Positions 36,643 to 45,905 of a DNA stretch of 64,000 nucleotides are shown here, piece after piece. A program made the translations under genes and the position numbers. The notes beneath the pieces are model-generated. The model was not told the DNA's origin. It searched no databases and saw only the letters and a list, made by a program, of their open reading frames with translations. The DNA is from Silvibacterium bohemicum (GTDB taxonomy: Bacteria; Acidobacteriota; Terriglobia; Terriglobales; Acidobacteriaceae): contig NZ_LBHJ01000020.1 in NCBI RefSeq assembly GCF_001006305.1, positions 496,001 to 560,000 on the forward strand, in the 5' to 3' direction. Numbering within the stretch: position 1 is the first letter of the stretch; the number at the start of each line of letters is the position of its first letter.

Positions 36643-39318
36643 GTTGTTTCGGAGCGCTACCAGCGGATCGATTCTGGACGCTCTTCGCGCCGGCACATAT
36701 CCGGCTACGAAGGCCACCAATGCGAGCAGCACCGTCATCGCCGCAAAGGTTATCGGGTCGGTTGGCGCGGTCCCGTAGAGGAGGCTCTCGATCATGCGCG
36801 CCAGCCCCAGCGAAACCAGCCCGCCCAGAAAGATCCCCATCGCCGCCAGCGCCAGTGTTTTTCGGATCACACCCAACTGAACTCGTCCGGTGGTAGCTCC
36901 GAGCGCCATGCGAATGCCAATCTCCTTGGTCTGCTGGGTCACCGAGTAGGAAATCACTCCGTAGATGCCGAGCGACGCCAGCAACAGTCCCAGGCCGGCG
37001 AAGCTGGCGACCAGCACGACGAAGAATTTTCGCGGCGAGACGGCGCGATCCACCACTTGCGCGATGGGACGAAACTCCGCTGCCGGCTGATTCGGGTTCA
37101 GCTCCCGCAGGGTGTGCAGCACAGTGCCCGCCAGAGCCGCCGGCGGCACAGCGGAGCGAATGACCAGCTGCGCGGCGTTCGGACCCTGCTGCGTGATCGG
37201 GTAATAGATTTGCCAGCCCGGATCGCCCTCCACGCTATCGGCATGCACATCGTCCACCACGCCGACCACCACGCAATCCCCGCCGTTGGCCTGGAGAATC
37301 TTGCCCACCGCGTCTTCCCCAGGCCAATAGACGCGGGCCGCGGAAGCATTGATCATGATCACCCGCTGGCTGTTCGGTCCATCAGACCAGGTGAAGTCTC
37401 GTCCGTGCAGCCGCATTCCCATGGCGCGCATATATCCCGGGCCGATGACGTAAACCAGCGGCCCGTGCAGAACTCCCTCCGGATAGACCTTTCCCTTCGG
37501 AGTCGGCGTTCCCCATGCCCGGTTCCTGCCCAACGGAAGATAATCGGCAAAACCTGCCGCTTCCACTCCGGGCAGCGCGCTTACCCGCTCCGCGATTTGC
37601 CCGAGGATCACGCCGCGCTTCTCCGCTTGCGCGGCATCGGTCGGCGCGCTGTCGTCGTACTCCACCTTCATCGACGCGCTGTGCTCCGGCTGGAAGCCCA
37701 GATCGATATCCACCACCTTCAGGAAGCTGTGCAACAGCAGTCCCGCTCCCACCAGCAGCACACAGGCCAGCGCCACTTCGCCGATCACCAGCGCCGTGCG
37801 TATACGCTCGTGTTTGCGTCCTGCGCCCGCTCCCGCACCTGAATCCTTGAGCGTCTCATGCAGATTGCCGCTGGCCATGCGCAGCCCTGGAACGAGGCCG
37901 AACAATATAGCCGTTGTAGCTGCGATCACTACCGTCCAGCCCAGGGCGACTCCGTCGATGCGCACCGAACTCAGCAGCGGCAGTGCAATCGCCTGCTGAT
38001 GAGAGAGCCAGAAGATCACGCCCGATGCAAAGCCCAGCCCCAGCAAGGCTCCCGCTCCGGAAAGGATGAGAGCCTCGGTCAGCAACTGGCGCACCAGCCG
38101 ACCGCGTCCTGCGCCCAGCGCCGCGCGCATGGCAAATTCCTTGCTCCGCGATGCGGCCCGCGCGAGCAGCAGGTTCGACAGATTGACGCAGACGATCAGC
38201 AGGATCGTTCCCACCGCGCACCACAGTACGACCAGCGACCGGCGCAGCCTTCCGCCCACATAATCCTTCAGAGTCTGCACTTCGATCGAAACGCCGGTTT
38301 TGTTCACGTAGCTTCCGCATGTATTCGGTTGCTTCGCGCTCCAGCAAAGATGCGGCACCACCATCTGAGCATCCGCCGCTGCCTGGCTCACGCTCACACC
38401 CGGCTTTAACCGGCCGATCAGGGTCACGATGTTGCCCCATGTCCGCTCATCGTCCAGAATCAGCGGCACAATCATGTCCACCTTGGAGCCGGGAGAAAAC
38501 ACTGCGCCGAAGTCGAAGCTCGCCGGCAGCACACCCACCACGGTTGCCGGGTGTCCATTCAGATCGATCTCCTTACCTACGATGTTGGGGTCCGCCGCGA
38601 ACTGCCGCCGCCAGTAAGGGTTGGCGAGAAGCGTGACCGGATGCGCACCCTGCCTCGCTTCCTCTGCGGTGAACAATCTTCCCATCGCCGGCTGCACGCC
38701 GAGCACTCGAAAGAAATTCCCAATCACTTCTATCCCGGTGGCTGGCTCCGGCTGGCCGCGCCCGGTCAGGCGAAGATTGTCCGGACTCGTGAACGCCATG
38801 TAGCCCGTGATGTCCTGGTAGGAGCGGCTCTGCGCCTTGAACTCCTCATACGCGTCGACGGAGTAGGTCGCGCACGACAGGCCACACTTTTGCGGCGGCG
38901 GCGCGATCCACACCAGCTGCTGCGATTGAGGAAACGGCAGCGGCCGCAACAGGATGGTATTCACCACACTGAATACCGCGACGTTGGCGCCGATGCCCAA
39001 CGCGAGAATCAGCACGGCGACGATAGTGAAGCCGCGGTCTTTGCGCAGCGTGCGGAAGGTGTAGCGCATGTCCTGCATCAGCACATCGACCCAGGGCAAT
39101 CCTCGCGTCTCACGGTGTTGTTCTTTGGCCTGCATCATCCCTCCAAATCGGATCAGAGCGCGGCGGCGCGCTTCTTCGGCTGCCATTCCCCGCTGCATGT
39201 TCTCTTCGATCGCGAACTCCAGATGCGAAGCCATCTCCGCATCTAGGTCGCCGTCCAGCGGCGCCTTGTGAAAGAACGCCAGAATGCGATTCCAGCCTCG
39301 CCGCAGGGAATCGATCAT
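36640..39318 (-). CDS. ADOP-type MacB/FtsX permease
   Basis: 892 residues (from the ATG at 39318) of the acidobacterial duplicated orphan permease kind. An N-terminal soluble segment with DGDLDAEMASHLEFAIEENMQRGMAAEEARRRALIRFGG precedes a MacB-like half (membrane helix in FTIVAVLILALGIGANVAVFSVVNTILLRPLPF, periplasmic domain, three helices), and the whole half is then repeated (C-terminal FAGLGLLLASLGIYGVISYSVTQQTKEIGIRMALGA). No ATPase gene is adjacent. Start overlaps the padR stop (ATGA); the open frame extends further upstream but only through padR. Export substrate unknown. Confidence 0.92.
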   Translation of the reverse strand: MIDSLRRGWNRILAFFHKAPLDGDLDAEMASHLEFAIEENMQRGMAAEEARRRALIRFGGMMQAKEQHRETRGLPWVDVLMQDMRYTFRTLRKDRGFTIVAVLILALGIGANVAVFSVVNTILLRPLPFPQSQQLVWIAPPPQKCGLSCATYSVDAYEEFKAQSRSYQDITGYMAFTSPDNLRLTGRGQPEPATGIEVIGNFFRVLGVQPAMGRLFTAEEARQGAHPVTLLANPYWRRQFAADPNIVGKEIDLNGHPATVVGVLPASFDFGAVFSPGSKVDMIVPLILDDERTWGNIVTLIGRLKPGVSVSQAAADAQMVVPHLCWSAKQPNTCGSYVNKTGVSIEVQTLKDYVGGRLRRSLVVLWCAVGTILLIVCVNLSNLLLARAASRSKEFAMRAALGAGRGRLVRQLLTEALILSGAGALLGLGFASGVIFWLSHQQAIALPLLSSVRIDGVALGWTVVIAATTAILFGLVPGLRMASGNLHETLKDSGAGAGAGRKHERIRTALVIGEVALACVLLVGAGLLLHSFLKVVDIDLGFQPEHSASMKVEYDDSAPTDAAQAEKRGVILGQIAERVSALPGVEAAGFADYLPLGRNRAWGTPTPKGKVYPEGVLHGPLVYVIGPGYMRAMGMRLHGRDFTWSDGPNSQRVIMINASAARVYWPGEDAVGKILQANGGDCVVVGVVDDVHADSVEGDPGWQIYYPITQQGPNAAQLVIRSAVPPAALAGTVLHTLRELNPNQPAAEFRPIAQVVDRAVSPRKFFVVLVASFAGLGLLLASLGIYGVISYSVTQQTKEIGIRMALGATTGRVQLGVIRKTLALAAMGIFLGGLVSLGLARMIESLLYGTAPTDPITFAAMTVLLALVAFVAGYVPARRASRIDPLVALRNN

Positions 39319-39677
39319 CAGCTTTCCTTGTCCATGGCCAGGACATTCATGGCTAAGACGCGGCCCATCACACCGGACAGCCGCTGCCAGTAGGCCGCAT
39401 CTTCGGCAAGCTGCTTGCGGCCGCGCTTCGTGATCTCGTAGAACTTGGCCTTGCGATTGTTCTCGGATGTGCCCCACTCGGCGGAGATCCAGCCTCGCTG
39501 CTGCAGGCGGACCAGAGAGGCGTAGATGGTTCCCTGGTTCAACAGCACCTCATCGCCGCTCACCTGCTCGATGCGCCGGGCGATGCCGTAGCCATGCTGC
39601 GCGCCCATGGCGGCAAGCGTCTGCAGCACCATCAGATCCAGGGTTCCCTGCAATAAATCCAGCTTCGACTCGCCCAA
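39318..39677 (-). CDS. PadR-family transcriptional regulator
   Basis: 119-residue winged-helix regulator: LLQGTLDLMVLQTLAAMGAQHGYGIARRI, then NQGTIYASLVRLQQRGWISAEW, typical PadR. The best ribosome site AGGAGG (39683-39688) is 5 bp before a TTG at 39677, so I start there; a GTG at 39701 would place the ribosome site inside the gene. Translationally coupled to the ADOP permease it presumably controls. A perfect 14-bp palindrome overlaps its promoter. Confidence 0.92.
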   Translation of the reverse strand: MGESKLDLLQGTLDLMVLQTLAAMGAQHGYGIARRIEQVSGDEVLLNQGTIYASLVRLQQRGWISAEWGTSENNRKAKFYEITKRGRKQLAEDAAYWQRLSGVMGRVLAMNVLAMDKES

Positions 39678-39702
39678 TCTTCCCTCCTGTGGGATGACCA
39701 CA

Positions 39703-39721
39703 CTTATAGCACACCTGTGCT
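39703..39721 (-). promoter_or_regulatory. padR-ADOP promoter -10 with palindromic operator
   Basis: On the minus strand the -10-like TATAAG (39703-39708) follows directly on the perfect palindrome AGCACAGGTGTGCT (39708-39721). A protein bound there would cover the spacer. The -35 is weak, which suits a repressed promoter. Autoregulation by PadR is inferred. Confidence 0.6.
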
Positions 39722-39756
39722 TACGCCACAGGAGAGAAAAAAGTTCAAAAAAATAA

Positions 39757-39782
39757 AACGGCGGGCTCGAAAGCCCGCCGTT
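39757..39782 (-). terminator. Strong terminator of the 39835 gene
   Basis: An 11-bp perfect stem (39757-39767 with 39772-39782), CGAA-class tetraloop, then TTTTATTTTTTTG on the minus strand. About 50 bp past the stop codon. Confidence 0.92.
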
Positions 39783-39834
39783 GCAGAGGAAACGCCCTTG
39801 GCGCTGATTCCGCCAAAGCCGGAGGTTTGAGAGG

Positions 39835-41568
39835 CTACCAGCCGCGACCGTGATTGTCGCCGCCGTCGTGTGAAGCCGTTTCGGTCTCCGGAGTGAACGA
39901 GACGCCGCGCAGCACTTCGCCGAAGCCGGCCTCGCGCAGAGTCACAAACTGTTCCTTCGCAGCAGCCGGCGCGCTGGTGTTCTTCAGCTCGTCGGTGATG
40001 GCCAGCAGCTTGTTCGGATCGGCGCCGGTATCACCACCGCCGCTCACCGTCGACGTGATAGCCCAGATGGTCACCGTGCCATCGTGATTCACCTGGCCGG
40101 TGATGTTGCGCAGGCCATCGGTGGCGGGAGCCCAGGGCAGGCCAGTCGCCGCGTTCGTACCCGTTGGATATCCGCGCACGGTGTACGGCTTGCCCAGTTC
40201 CAGGCCAGTCTGCAGCGTGTAGGCCAGGCTCCAGGTCTTAGTTGTGGAATTGTAGATCCACTTCTGGAGGCCGGCGGTCGTCTGTGCAGCCGCAGTGGCA
40301 TAGAAGGTGGAGCTGCTGGTGTCGCCGCTGCCTTCATCGGCGACATAGACGGTATTCGTATCGGCAAACCAGATGCCGAATGGGAATGCGGTCACAGTCG
40401 TCTGGCTCTTGTTCGCAATCGCGGGAAAGCCGGCGAGGATGCACATGTTGCTCGGCAGCCCGTCGGTTGCCGGATCGGAAGGAGCAGCGAGCGGCGTAGT
40501 CGGCAGTGTGGCCGAGGGTGAAGGCACGCCGACGCCATTGGGGCAGGCTGTTCCCGTGGTGTCCAGGAAGTAGACGGTGTTCACGCCATTGCTGCCGCTG
40601 CCTTTGGAGTAGTACAGCACGTTGTCGAAGATGGTCAGGCCGCGGAAGTTATCGTCCTTGCCGATCTTGTCCGCCTTGGTCTTGGGCAGCTCGGTCACCG
40701 AAAAGCTGCCTACCGGCGTGGGCAGGCCCGGAGTCTGCTTCGATTCCGCCTGCAGTGAGGGGTCGATGATTTGCGCGCCAGCTCCCAGCACAACGCCGCT
40801 GGGCTGAGGATTGCTTCCGTTGCCGGCGTTGCCGGTCGTGTAGAAGAAATTCGCTCCGTTGCTGTTGTTCAAGATCGCCGCGCGGCCATTGTTTCCGCTA
40901 TAGGCGTTGGTTTCGGTGAAGGTGAAGCGTCCGCGCGAGTCGAGCGTCGCCACGGCGCGGAAAAAATTCTGGCCGACCGGATTCGTTCCGTCCACAGCAT
41001 CAGGAGTGTTCGAGTTCGAAACGTCGATGGTGTTCACCGGCGCCACGTATCCCATGAAGGTGAGATATTTTCCGTCGGTCGAGAGGTTAAGCGCGATCTC
41101 CGACTTCGAGCTGAAACTGGTTACCAGCTGGTTGCTGGTGTTTCTAACTCCATACTGCAGGCTGTTAGGGACCTCGATCGAGTTCAGCAGCCGGCCATAG
41201 GGTGTGATCTGATCCAGAAATATCCGCGACGTGATGCCGAAGCTCGGGTCATAAATCACGTTGTTGAAGACGGCAGGATACGCTCCGTTGTCGGGAGCAC
41301 CGCTGGGCGCAGAGCATCCGCCGGTGGTGCCCGAGCATCCCGGAGGCAGAACGGTGCCCACCTTCACATTGTTCGGATTGTTGTCATAAACACTGCGGCT
41401 GACCACCAGGTTGCCCGGCAGGAGCACGCGATCCTCGCCTCCATGACCAAAACCGAATCCCTGCGCGCTTGCTGAAACACCGCTCGCTACTGTGGCGACA
41501 GCGAAGACAGCGGCTGCGCCTTTCCACACTCTCTGGGTGCTTTTCTGTTTCATTGCTCCTACTGACAT
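39835..41568 (-). CDS. Large secreted protein, propeller-like, unknown function
   Basis: 577 residues with a signal peptide (AAAVFAVATVASGVSASAQG, about 18-37). The mature part is Gly/Asn/Thr-rich with blade-like phrases (LVVSRSVYDNN, DNFRGLTIFDNVLYYSKGSGSNGVNTVYFLD, FGIWFADTNTVYVADEG, WSLAYTLQTGLE), suggesting a beta-propeller. The protein ends with a Gly/His-rich segment, and another follows the signal. AGGAGA precedes the first ATG at good spacing; Met6 is an alternative. Divergent from the phosphatase-superfamily gene across a 235-bp region with a CTATC-GATAG palindrome. Confidence 0.75.
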   Translation of the reverse strand: MSVGAMKQKSTQRVWKGAAAVFAVATVASGVSASAQGFGFGHGGEDRVLLPGNLVVSRSVYDNNPNNVKVGTVLPPGCSGTTGGCSAPSGAPDNGAYPAVFNNVIYDPSFGITSRIFLDQITPYGRLLNSIEVPNSLQYGVRNTSNQLVTSFSSKSEIALNLSTDGKYLTFMGYVAPVNTIDVSNSNTPDAVDGTNPVGQNFFRAVATLDSRGRFTFTETNAYSGNNGRAAILNNSNGANFFYTTGNAGNGSNPQPSGVVLGAGAQIIDPSLQAESKQTPGLPTPVGSFSVTELPKTKADKIGKDDNFRGLTIFDNVLYYSKGSGSNGVNTVYFLDTTGTACPNGVGVPSPSATLPTTPLAAPSDPATDGLPSNMCILAGFPAIANKSQTTVTAFPFGIWFADTNTVYVADEGSGDTSSSTFYATAAAQTTAGLQKWIYNSTTKTWSLAYTLQTGLELGKPYTVRGYPTGTNAATGLPWAPATDGLRNITGQVNHDGTVTIWAITSTVSGGGDTGADPNKLLAITDELKNTSAPAAAKEQFVTLREAGFGEVLRGVSFTPETETASHDGGDNHGRGW

Positions 41569-41681
41569 TTAAGAACTTCTCCTGATTTCATCTCGCGCTT
41601 ATAGAACGCCATCGCGAAAATTAGCACCGCACTGTTACAAATTCGTGACCGCGGCCAAGCCGAAGAGAACGCCTTTTCTTT

Positions 41682-41695
41682 CTATCAATCGATAG
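41682..41695. promoter_or_regulatory. Palindrome in the divergent promoter region
   Basis: CTATC-AATC-GATAG at 41682-41695 between the divergently transcribed 39835-41568 and 41804-43501 genes; a plausible shared operator, but no regulator is known. Confidence 0.3.
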
Positions 41696-41803
41696 CGTTT
41701 ATAAGTGACAGAAGAATGGCGTATTTGTAATTGATCGAAGATTCATGAGCGCTCAATCATTCCTGTTACCTAAGTCGATAAGTCTTCTTGGCTAGAGGTA
41801 AAT

Positions 41804-43501
41804 ATGAAGCTAACTACCCCCTTGCTTCTTCTTCTGGCTGCGTCTGCCGCAGCCAGCGCCCAAACCAGCGATTCGAGCCGCTCGGCGATCAAACATGTGC
41901 TGCTCATCAGCGTCGACGGCATGCACGCCGTCGATTTCAAAAACTGCTCGCAGGGCGTGGATGGCGGCCAGCCTTACTGCCCGAATCTCGCCAACCTGGG
42001 CACCACCGGCGTGAACTACGTTGCCGCCAGCACGTCGAAGCCCTCTGATTCATTTCCCGGCCTGATGACCATTGTTTCCGGTGCGAGCCCACGCACCCTT
42101 GGCGTCTACTACGACGTCGCCTATGACCGCACTCTTGCTCCTCCGGCCGTGACCACCGGTAATGGCGTTGCCGCCGGCAACTGCACGCCGAATGTAGCTT
42201 CCGGCGGATCGAGAACCGAATTCGATGAAGGCATCGATATCGACCAGACCAAGCTGAATGGCGGCGCTCCCGGCGCGAGCCTCACCGACGGCGGCATCGC
42301 TTCGATCGACGCTCAGCGCCTGGACCGCAATCCTGCCGCGGGCTGCGCTCCCGTCTATCCCTGGAACTTCGTTCGCACCAATACCATCTTTGGCGTGATT
42401 CATAATGCGGGCGGCTACACCGCATGGTCGGACAAGCATCCTGCCTACTCGGCGGTCGCGGGCCGAGGCGGAAATTCACTCGACGATTATTACGCTCCCG
42501 AGATCAACTCGACGGTAGTTCCCTTGCCCGGTGTCAAGACTCCCTCGGGTATTGGCTGCTCGCAAATTCCGGACTCCGCGCGAACCGGCTCCTGGACCAA
42601 CAGCTTCGTCAATATCCAGTGCTACGACACGCTGAAGGTCAATGCCATCCTGAATGAGATCGACGGCAAGACCCACGACGGCAAGCGCGCGCAGGTCCCG
42701 ACCATTCTCGGCATGAACTTCCAGGCGGTGAGCGTCGGCCAGAAGCTCATCGAGGCCAACACCGCAATCGGCGGCTATCAGAACTCAGAGGGCATCCCGA
42801 CGCCCCCGCTGCGCAGCGAGATCCAATTCGTCGACGACTCGATCGGCGAGATGGTGCAGGAGCTGAAGGACCGCGGTCTGTACGAATCGACGCTGGTCAT
42901 CATCACCGCCAAGCACGGCCAGTCGCCTATCAATCCCAACCTCTACCAGGCGTTTCCAGGACATAGCGGCACCAACGGCACTACACCCGCGACTCTGCTC
43001 TCCAGCGTGATCCCGGCGTCGGAATCGCCGCTCAACCCAACCGGCATCGGCGCGACGGAAGACGACGTTTCGCTGATCTGGTTGTCTGACGCCGCCAACA
43101 TGCCGTCGGCTGTCGACACGCTGGAAAAGAACGCGAAGGAAATCGGCCTGGGAGAGATTTATGCGGGACCGACGCTGTCGCTCAACTACAACACGCCGGG
43201 ACTTCCGCCGAACGATCCTCGCACCCCGGATATCATCGTGACGCCGAATGTGGGTGTGACCTATACCGGCAGCGCCAGCAAGCTCTCCGAGCATGGCGGT
43301 TTCTCGCATGACGATACCAACGTCATCCTGCTCGTCTCCAACCCCGGCTTCGAGCCGCGCACGATTTACTCCGATGTGGAAACGATGCAGGTTGCTCCCA
43401 CCATCCTCAAGGCCCTGGGACTCGATCCCGGCAGCCTCGACGGCGTTAAGCTGGAGGGCACTTCCGTGCTGCCCCACCTCAACTTCTCCTCCAACAACTA
43501 A
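41804..43501 (+). CDS. Secreted alkaline-phosphatase-superfamily phosphodiesterase
   Basis: 565 residues with a signal peptide (TPLLLLLAASAAASAQ). Type I phosphodiesterase/nucleotide pyrophosphatase pattern: metal Asp in HVLLISVDGMHAVDF at about 31-45, the nucleophile Ser/Thr in SKPSDSFPGLMTIVSGASPRTLGVYYDVAYD, and later metal ligands in TAKHGQSPI and LSEHGGFSHDDTNVILLVS. Substrate cannot be predicted. AGAGG stands before the ATG. Confidence 0.9.
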   Translation: MKLTTPLLLLLAASAAASAQTSDSSRSAIKHVLLISVDGMHAVDFKNCSQGVDGGQPYCPNLANLGTTGVNYVAASTSKPSDSFPGLMTIVSGASPRTLGVYYDVAYDRTLAPPAVTTGNGVAAGNCTPNVASGGSRTEFDEGIDIDQTKLNGGAPGASLTDGGIASIDAQRLDRNPAAGCAPVYPWNFVRTNTIFGVIHNAGGYTAWSDKHPAYSAVAGRGGNSLDDYYAPEINSTVVPLPGVKTPSGIGCSQIPDSARTGSWTNSFVNIQCYDTLKVNAILNEIDGKTHDGKRAQVPTILGMNFQAVSVGQKLIEANTAIGGYQNSEGIPTPPLRSEIQFVDDSIGEMVQELKDRGLYESTLVIITAKHGQSPINPNLYQAFPGHSGTNGTTPATLLSSVIPASESPLNPTGIGATEDDVSLIWLSDAANMPSAVDTLEKNAKEIGLGEIYAGPTLSLNYNTPGLPPNDPRTPDIIVTPNVGVTYTGSASKLSEHGGFSHDDTNVILLVSNPGFEPRTIYSDVETMQVAPTILKALGLDPGSLDGVKLEGTSVLPHLNFSSNN

Positions 43502-43573
43502 CACGCAGGGATGCGGATCATACCAGGCTCGCATCCCTTCCCTCGTTTCCATCCCGCTGCGATAATTTCAAGC

Positions 43574-44047
43574 ATGAATATCCGCCTCGCCACAGAGGGC
43601 GATTTCGACGCGGTGATGCGTCTGATCAACGCCGCCTTCCAGATAGAACGCTTTTTCAAGGCCAAAGACCGCGTCGACGCACCGATGCTTCAGGAGTACT
43701 TCGACAAAGGCGTCTTTCTGCTCGATGAAGAAGGAGGCCGGCTCCTCGGCTGCGTCTTTGTCGAGCTCAAGGGCGACCGCGCCTATCTGGGCCTGCTCTC
43801 GGTCGATCCCTCACGCCAGAAGAATGGAATTGGCCGCCGCCTGACTGCGGCTGCCGAAGAATTCGCGCGCGAATCGGGCGCGCACTTCATGGACATCACC
43901 GTGGTCAACCTGCGCACGGAGCTGCCGGCGATCTACGAGAAGCTCGGATATACGGTCACAGGGACTGCGCCATTCCCGGGCGTCCAGATGCCCATCACCC
44001 AGCCCTGCTACTTTATCTGCATGAGCAAGGAGCTGGGGCACAGGTAA
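43574..44047 (+). CDS. GNAT-family N-acetyltransferase
   Basis: 157 residues: RLATEGDFDAVMRLINAAF at the start, the acetyl-CoA loop SVDPSRQKNGIGRRL at about 79-93, and C-terminal LPAIYEKLGYTVTG. I start at ATG 43574; the longer frame overlaps nothing recognisable. Substrate unknown. Convergent with the MutS-type gene. Confidence 0.9.
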   Translation: MNIRLATEGDFDAVMRLINAAFQIERFFKAKDRVDAPMLQEYFDKGVFLLDEEGGRLLGCVFVELKGDRAYLGLLSVDPSRQKNGIGRRLTAAAEEFARESGAHFMDITVVNLRTELPAIYEKLGYTVTGTAPFPGVQMPITQPCYFICMSKELGHR

Positions 44048-44081
44048 GCCGATGGCGTATCGGCTATTTCGACGTAGTCTC

Positions 44082-45905
44082 CTAAATTATGCCCATCATC
44101 TTCACGATCGCGAGAGCATTGGTCTCGTGCGAAACGCCAGGCCGGAGCCTGTAATCAAAGTCCAGCGGCTTTTCAGAACTTCGGCTGGCCATGTGCAACA
44201 ACACGGTGTCCAGTGCATTGGTTGCGATCTCGGTCAACGCCAGATCGTGTGTGGATAGAACACCGATGCCGTTGCTCGCGAGCAGCGTCTTAACAATTAT
44301 CTCAGCCGCCACTTTGCGATCGTAAGAATTTGTGCCGCCCAAGATTTCGTCGATTAAGAACAGCACGTTCCGGTTCGACCTTCCCAACTCTACGGTGTGC
44401 CGGATACGTTCCACCTCGGCGAGAAACTTAGATTTTCCGCCGGCAAGCGAATCCGTCAGAGCAATCGAAGCGCAGATGGTCAACCCAGAGAGGCACGCTT
44501 CGGTCGCGCGCATCGGAGCGCCGGCGAAAGCCAGAACCGCATTCAGTCCCACAGCGCGCATCAACGTACTTTTGCCCGCCATATTCGCGCCGCTGATGAT
44601 ATAGAGCCGCGCTCCATCGCCGAGCGCGACGTTATTACCCACGCAGAAATCGGCGAGCAGTGGATGCCCAAGTTCCTTTGCCTCAAAGTGCGGCCGCCCT
44701 TTTACGCAAGAAGGAAATACATGTCCAGGATGCTCATATGCGTAGCCGGCCAGACAGTTGAGCGCCTCAAATTCCGACCAAGCCTCCATCCACGCCTCTA
44801 GATTTTTCCCATGCTCTGCGCGCCAACGCTCGCTACTGAGAACCAAGTGTGTCCCCGTAGCCAGCAGTCGGGCGAGAAGATAGAATTCAGGCTTCTCCCG
44901 CTGGTCTAACCAACGATTTCTCTTCTCCAGTCGGCGAACTGCGGCGCTTGCCTGCTGCCCACGCAGACGCTCGACAATCTCGCGAAGTTTAGCGGACTCG
45001 AAACGCTGCTGCTCCAAGAGGACGAATCCTTGCTGCAGTATCGTCAGTGCTCCGGTCAACTGACCAAGCAGATGTAAACGTGGACGCACACCCCTCGCCA
45101 ACGTCCAGCTCCAGACAATCTGAACCAGTAGCAGGAAAATCAACGGAAGTAGCCAGTGACTCCACAGGAGAGCGCGGGAGGCGATACACACTCCTATCGC
45201 GACGCTTGCGAACGTGAACCCTAGGATCAAATTCTGGCTCCTCGCTGAAATGTCCAATATCGGCAGGTCCTGCCAAGTGCGAAACGTGTCCGCGCTGCAA
45301 TCCTGAAAGCGATAGTCTCCCAATGCCATTACCGCTTCGCGCAGTCCTGCTGAATCGCAAAGCTCCTTCACCGCCTCCTGCCTTCTTATCGACTCCTCGA
45401 TAGTGGCAGGATCGAGCAGATACGATGCCAAACGCGAAGCTCCGACTTCTGTTCTTGTAGTGCACAACAGTTCGAAGAGCGATCCTTCTCCCAGCACATT
45501 CAAATCGTCCTGATATAAATGGCCTTTCCTGGCAAACTCCGTGCCTTTGCGTCCATTGCCCTGCCATCGGTGTGTCAGACGCTCGATGCCCCGTTCCAAG
45601 GACTCGCAATGTAGAGCCAGCTGCTTCCACTTTTCGCCACGGTCTTTATATAGGCGCAAGAAATACAAGGCCGCCACTCCCGCAGGTAACACAATCGCTA
45701 AAGCAACAGTATTGTGCCAAACGAAGAAAAGGATTATCAGGACCAACAAACAACATCCAGCGAACGCGGCCAAAGCACGAAGGCGTGCTGGTTCTATTTG
45801 GCGAATCTCACTCTGTGCCTCCAACATCCTCCGCGAATAATCATCGAGCGGCGAAGTCACATCGGCGCCGGGACGAGCTCCGGCTACTCCATCAAAAAAG
45901 CTCAT
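44082..45905 (-). CDS. Membrane-anchored MutS-type ATPase
   Basis: 607 residues from the ATG at 45905, which has AAAGGAGA 6 bp upstream. Residues about 40-80 hold two hydrophobic segments (FAGCCLLVLIILFFVW and VALAIVLPAGVAALYFL), and another pair lies near 210-260 (FTFASVAIGVCIAS, WLLPLIFLLLVQIVW). The C-terminal 200 residues are a MutS ATPase: Walker A SGANMAGKSTLMRAVG, Walker B NVLFLIDEILGGTNSYDR and STHDLALTEIA. The mismatch-binding and connector domains of true MutS are absent. So it is a MutS-like ATPase tethered to the membrane, not a canonical repair protein; its role is unknown. Confidence 0.88.
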   Translation of the reverse strand: MSFFDGVAGARPGADVTSPLDDYSRRMLEAQSEIRQIEPARLRALAAFAGCCLLVLIILFFVWHNTVALAIVLPAGVAALYFLRLYKDRGEKWKQLALHCESLERGIERLTHRWQGNGRKGTEFARKGHLYQDDLNVLGEGSLFELLCTTRTEVGASRLASYLLDPATIEESIRRQEAVKELCDSAGLREAVMALGDYRFQDCSADTFRTWQDLPILDISARSQNLILGFTFASVAIGVCIASRALLWSHWLLPLIFLLLVQIVWSWTLARGVRPRLHLLGQLTGALTILQQGFVLLEQQRFESAKLREIVERLRGQQASAAVRRLEKRNRWLDQREKPEFYLLARLLATGTHLVLSSERWRAEHGKNLEAWMEAWSEFEALNCLAGYAYEHPGHVFPSCVKGRPHFEAKELGHPLLADFCVGNNVALGDGARLYIISGANMAGKSTLMRAVGLNAVLAFAGAPMRATEACLSGLTICASIALTDSLAGGKSKFLAEVERIRHTVELGRSNRNVLFLIDEILGGTNSYDRKVAAEIIVKTLLASNGIGVLSTHDLALTEIATNALDTVLLHMASRSSEKPLDFDYRLRPGVSHETNALAIVKMMGII

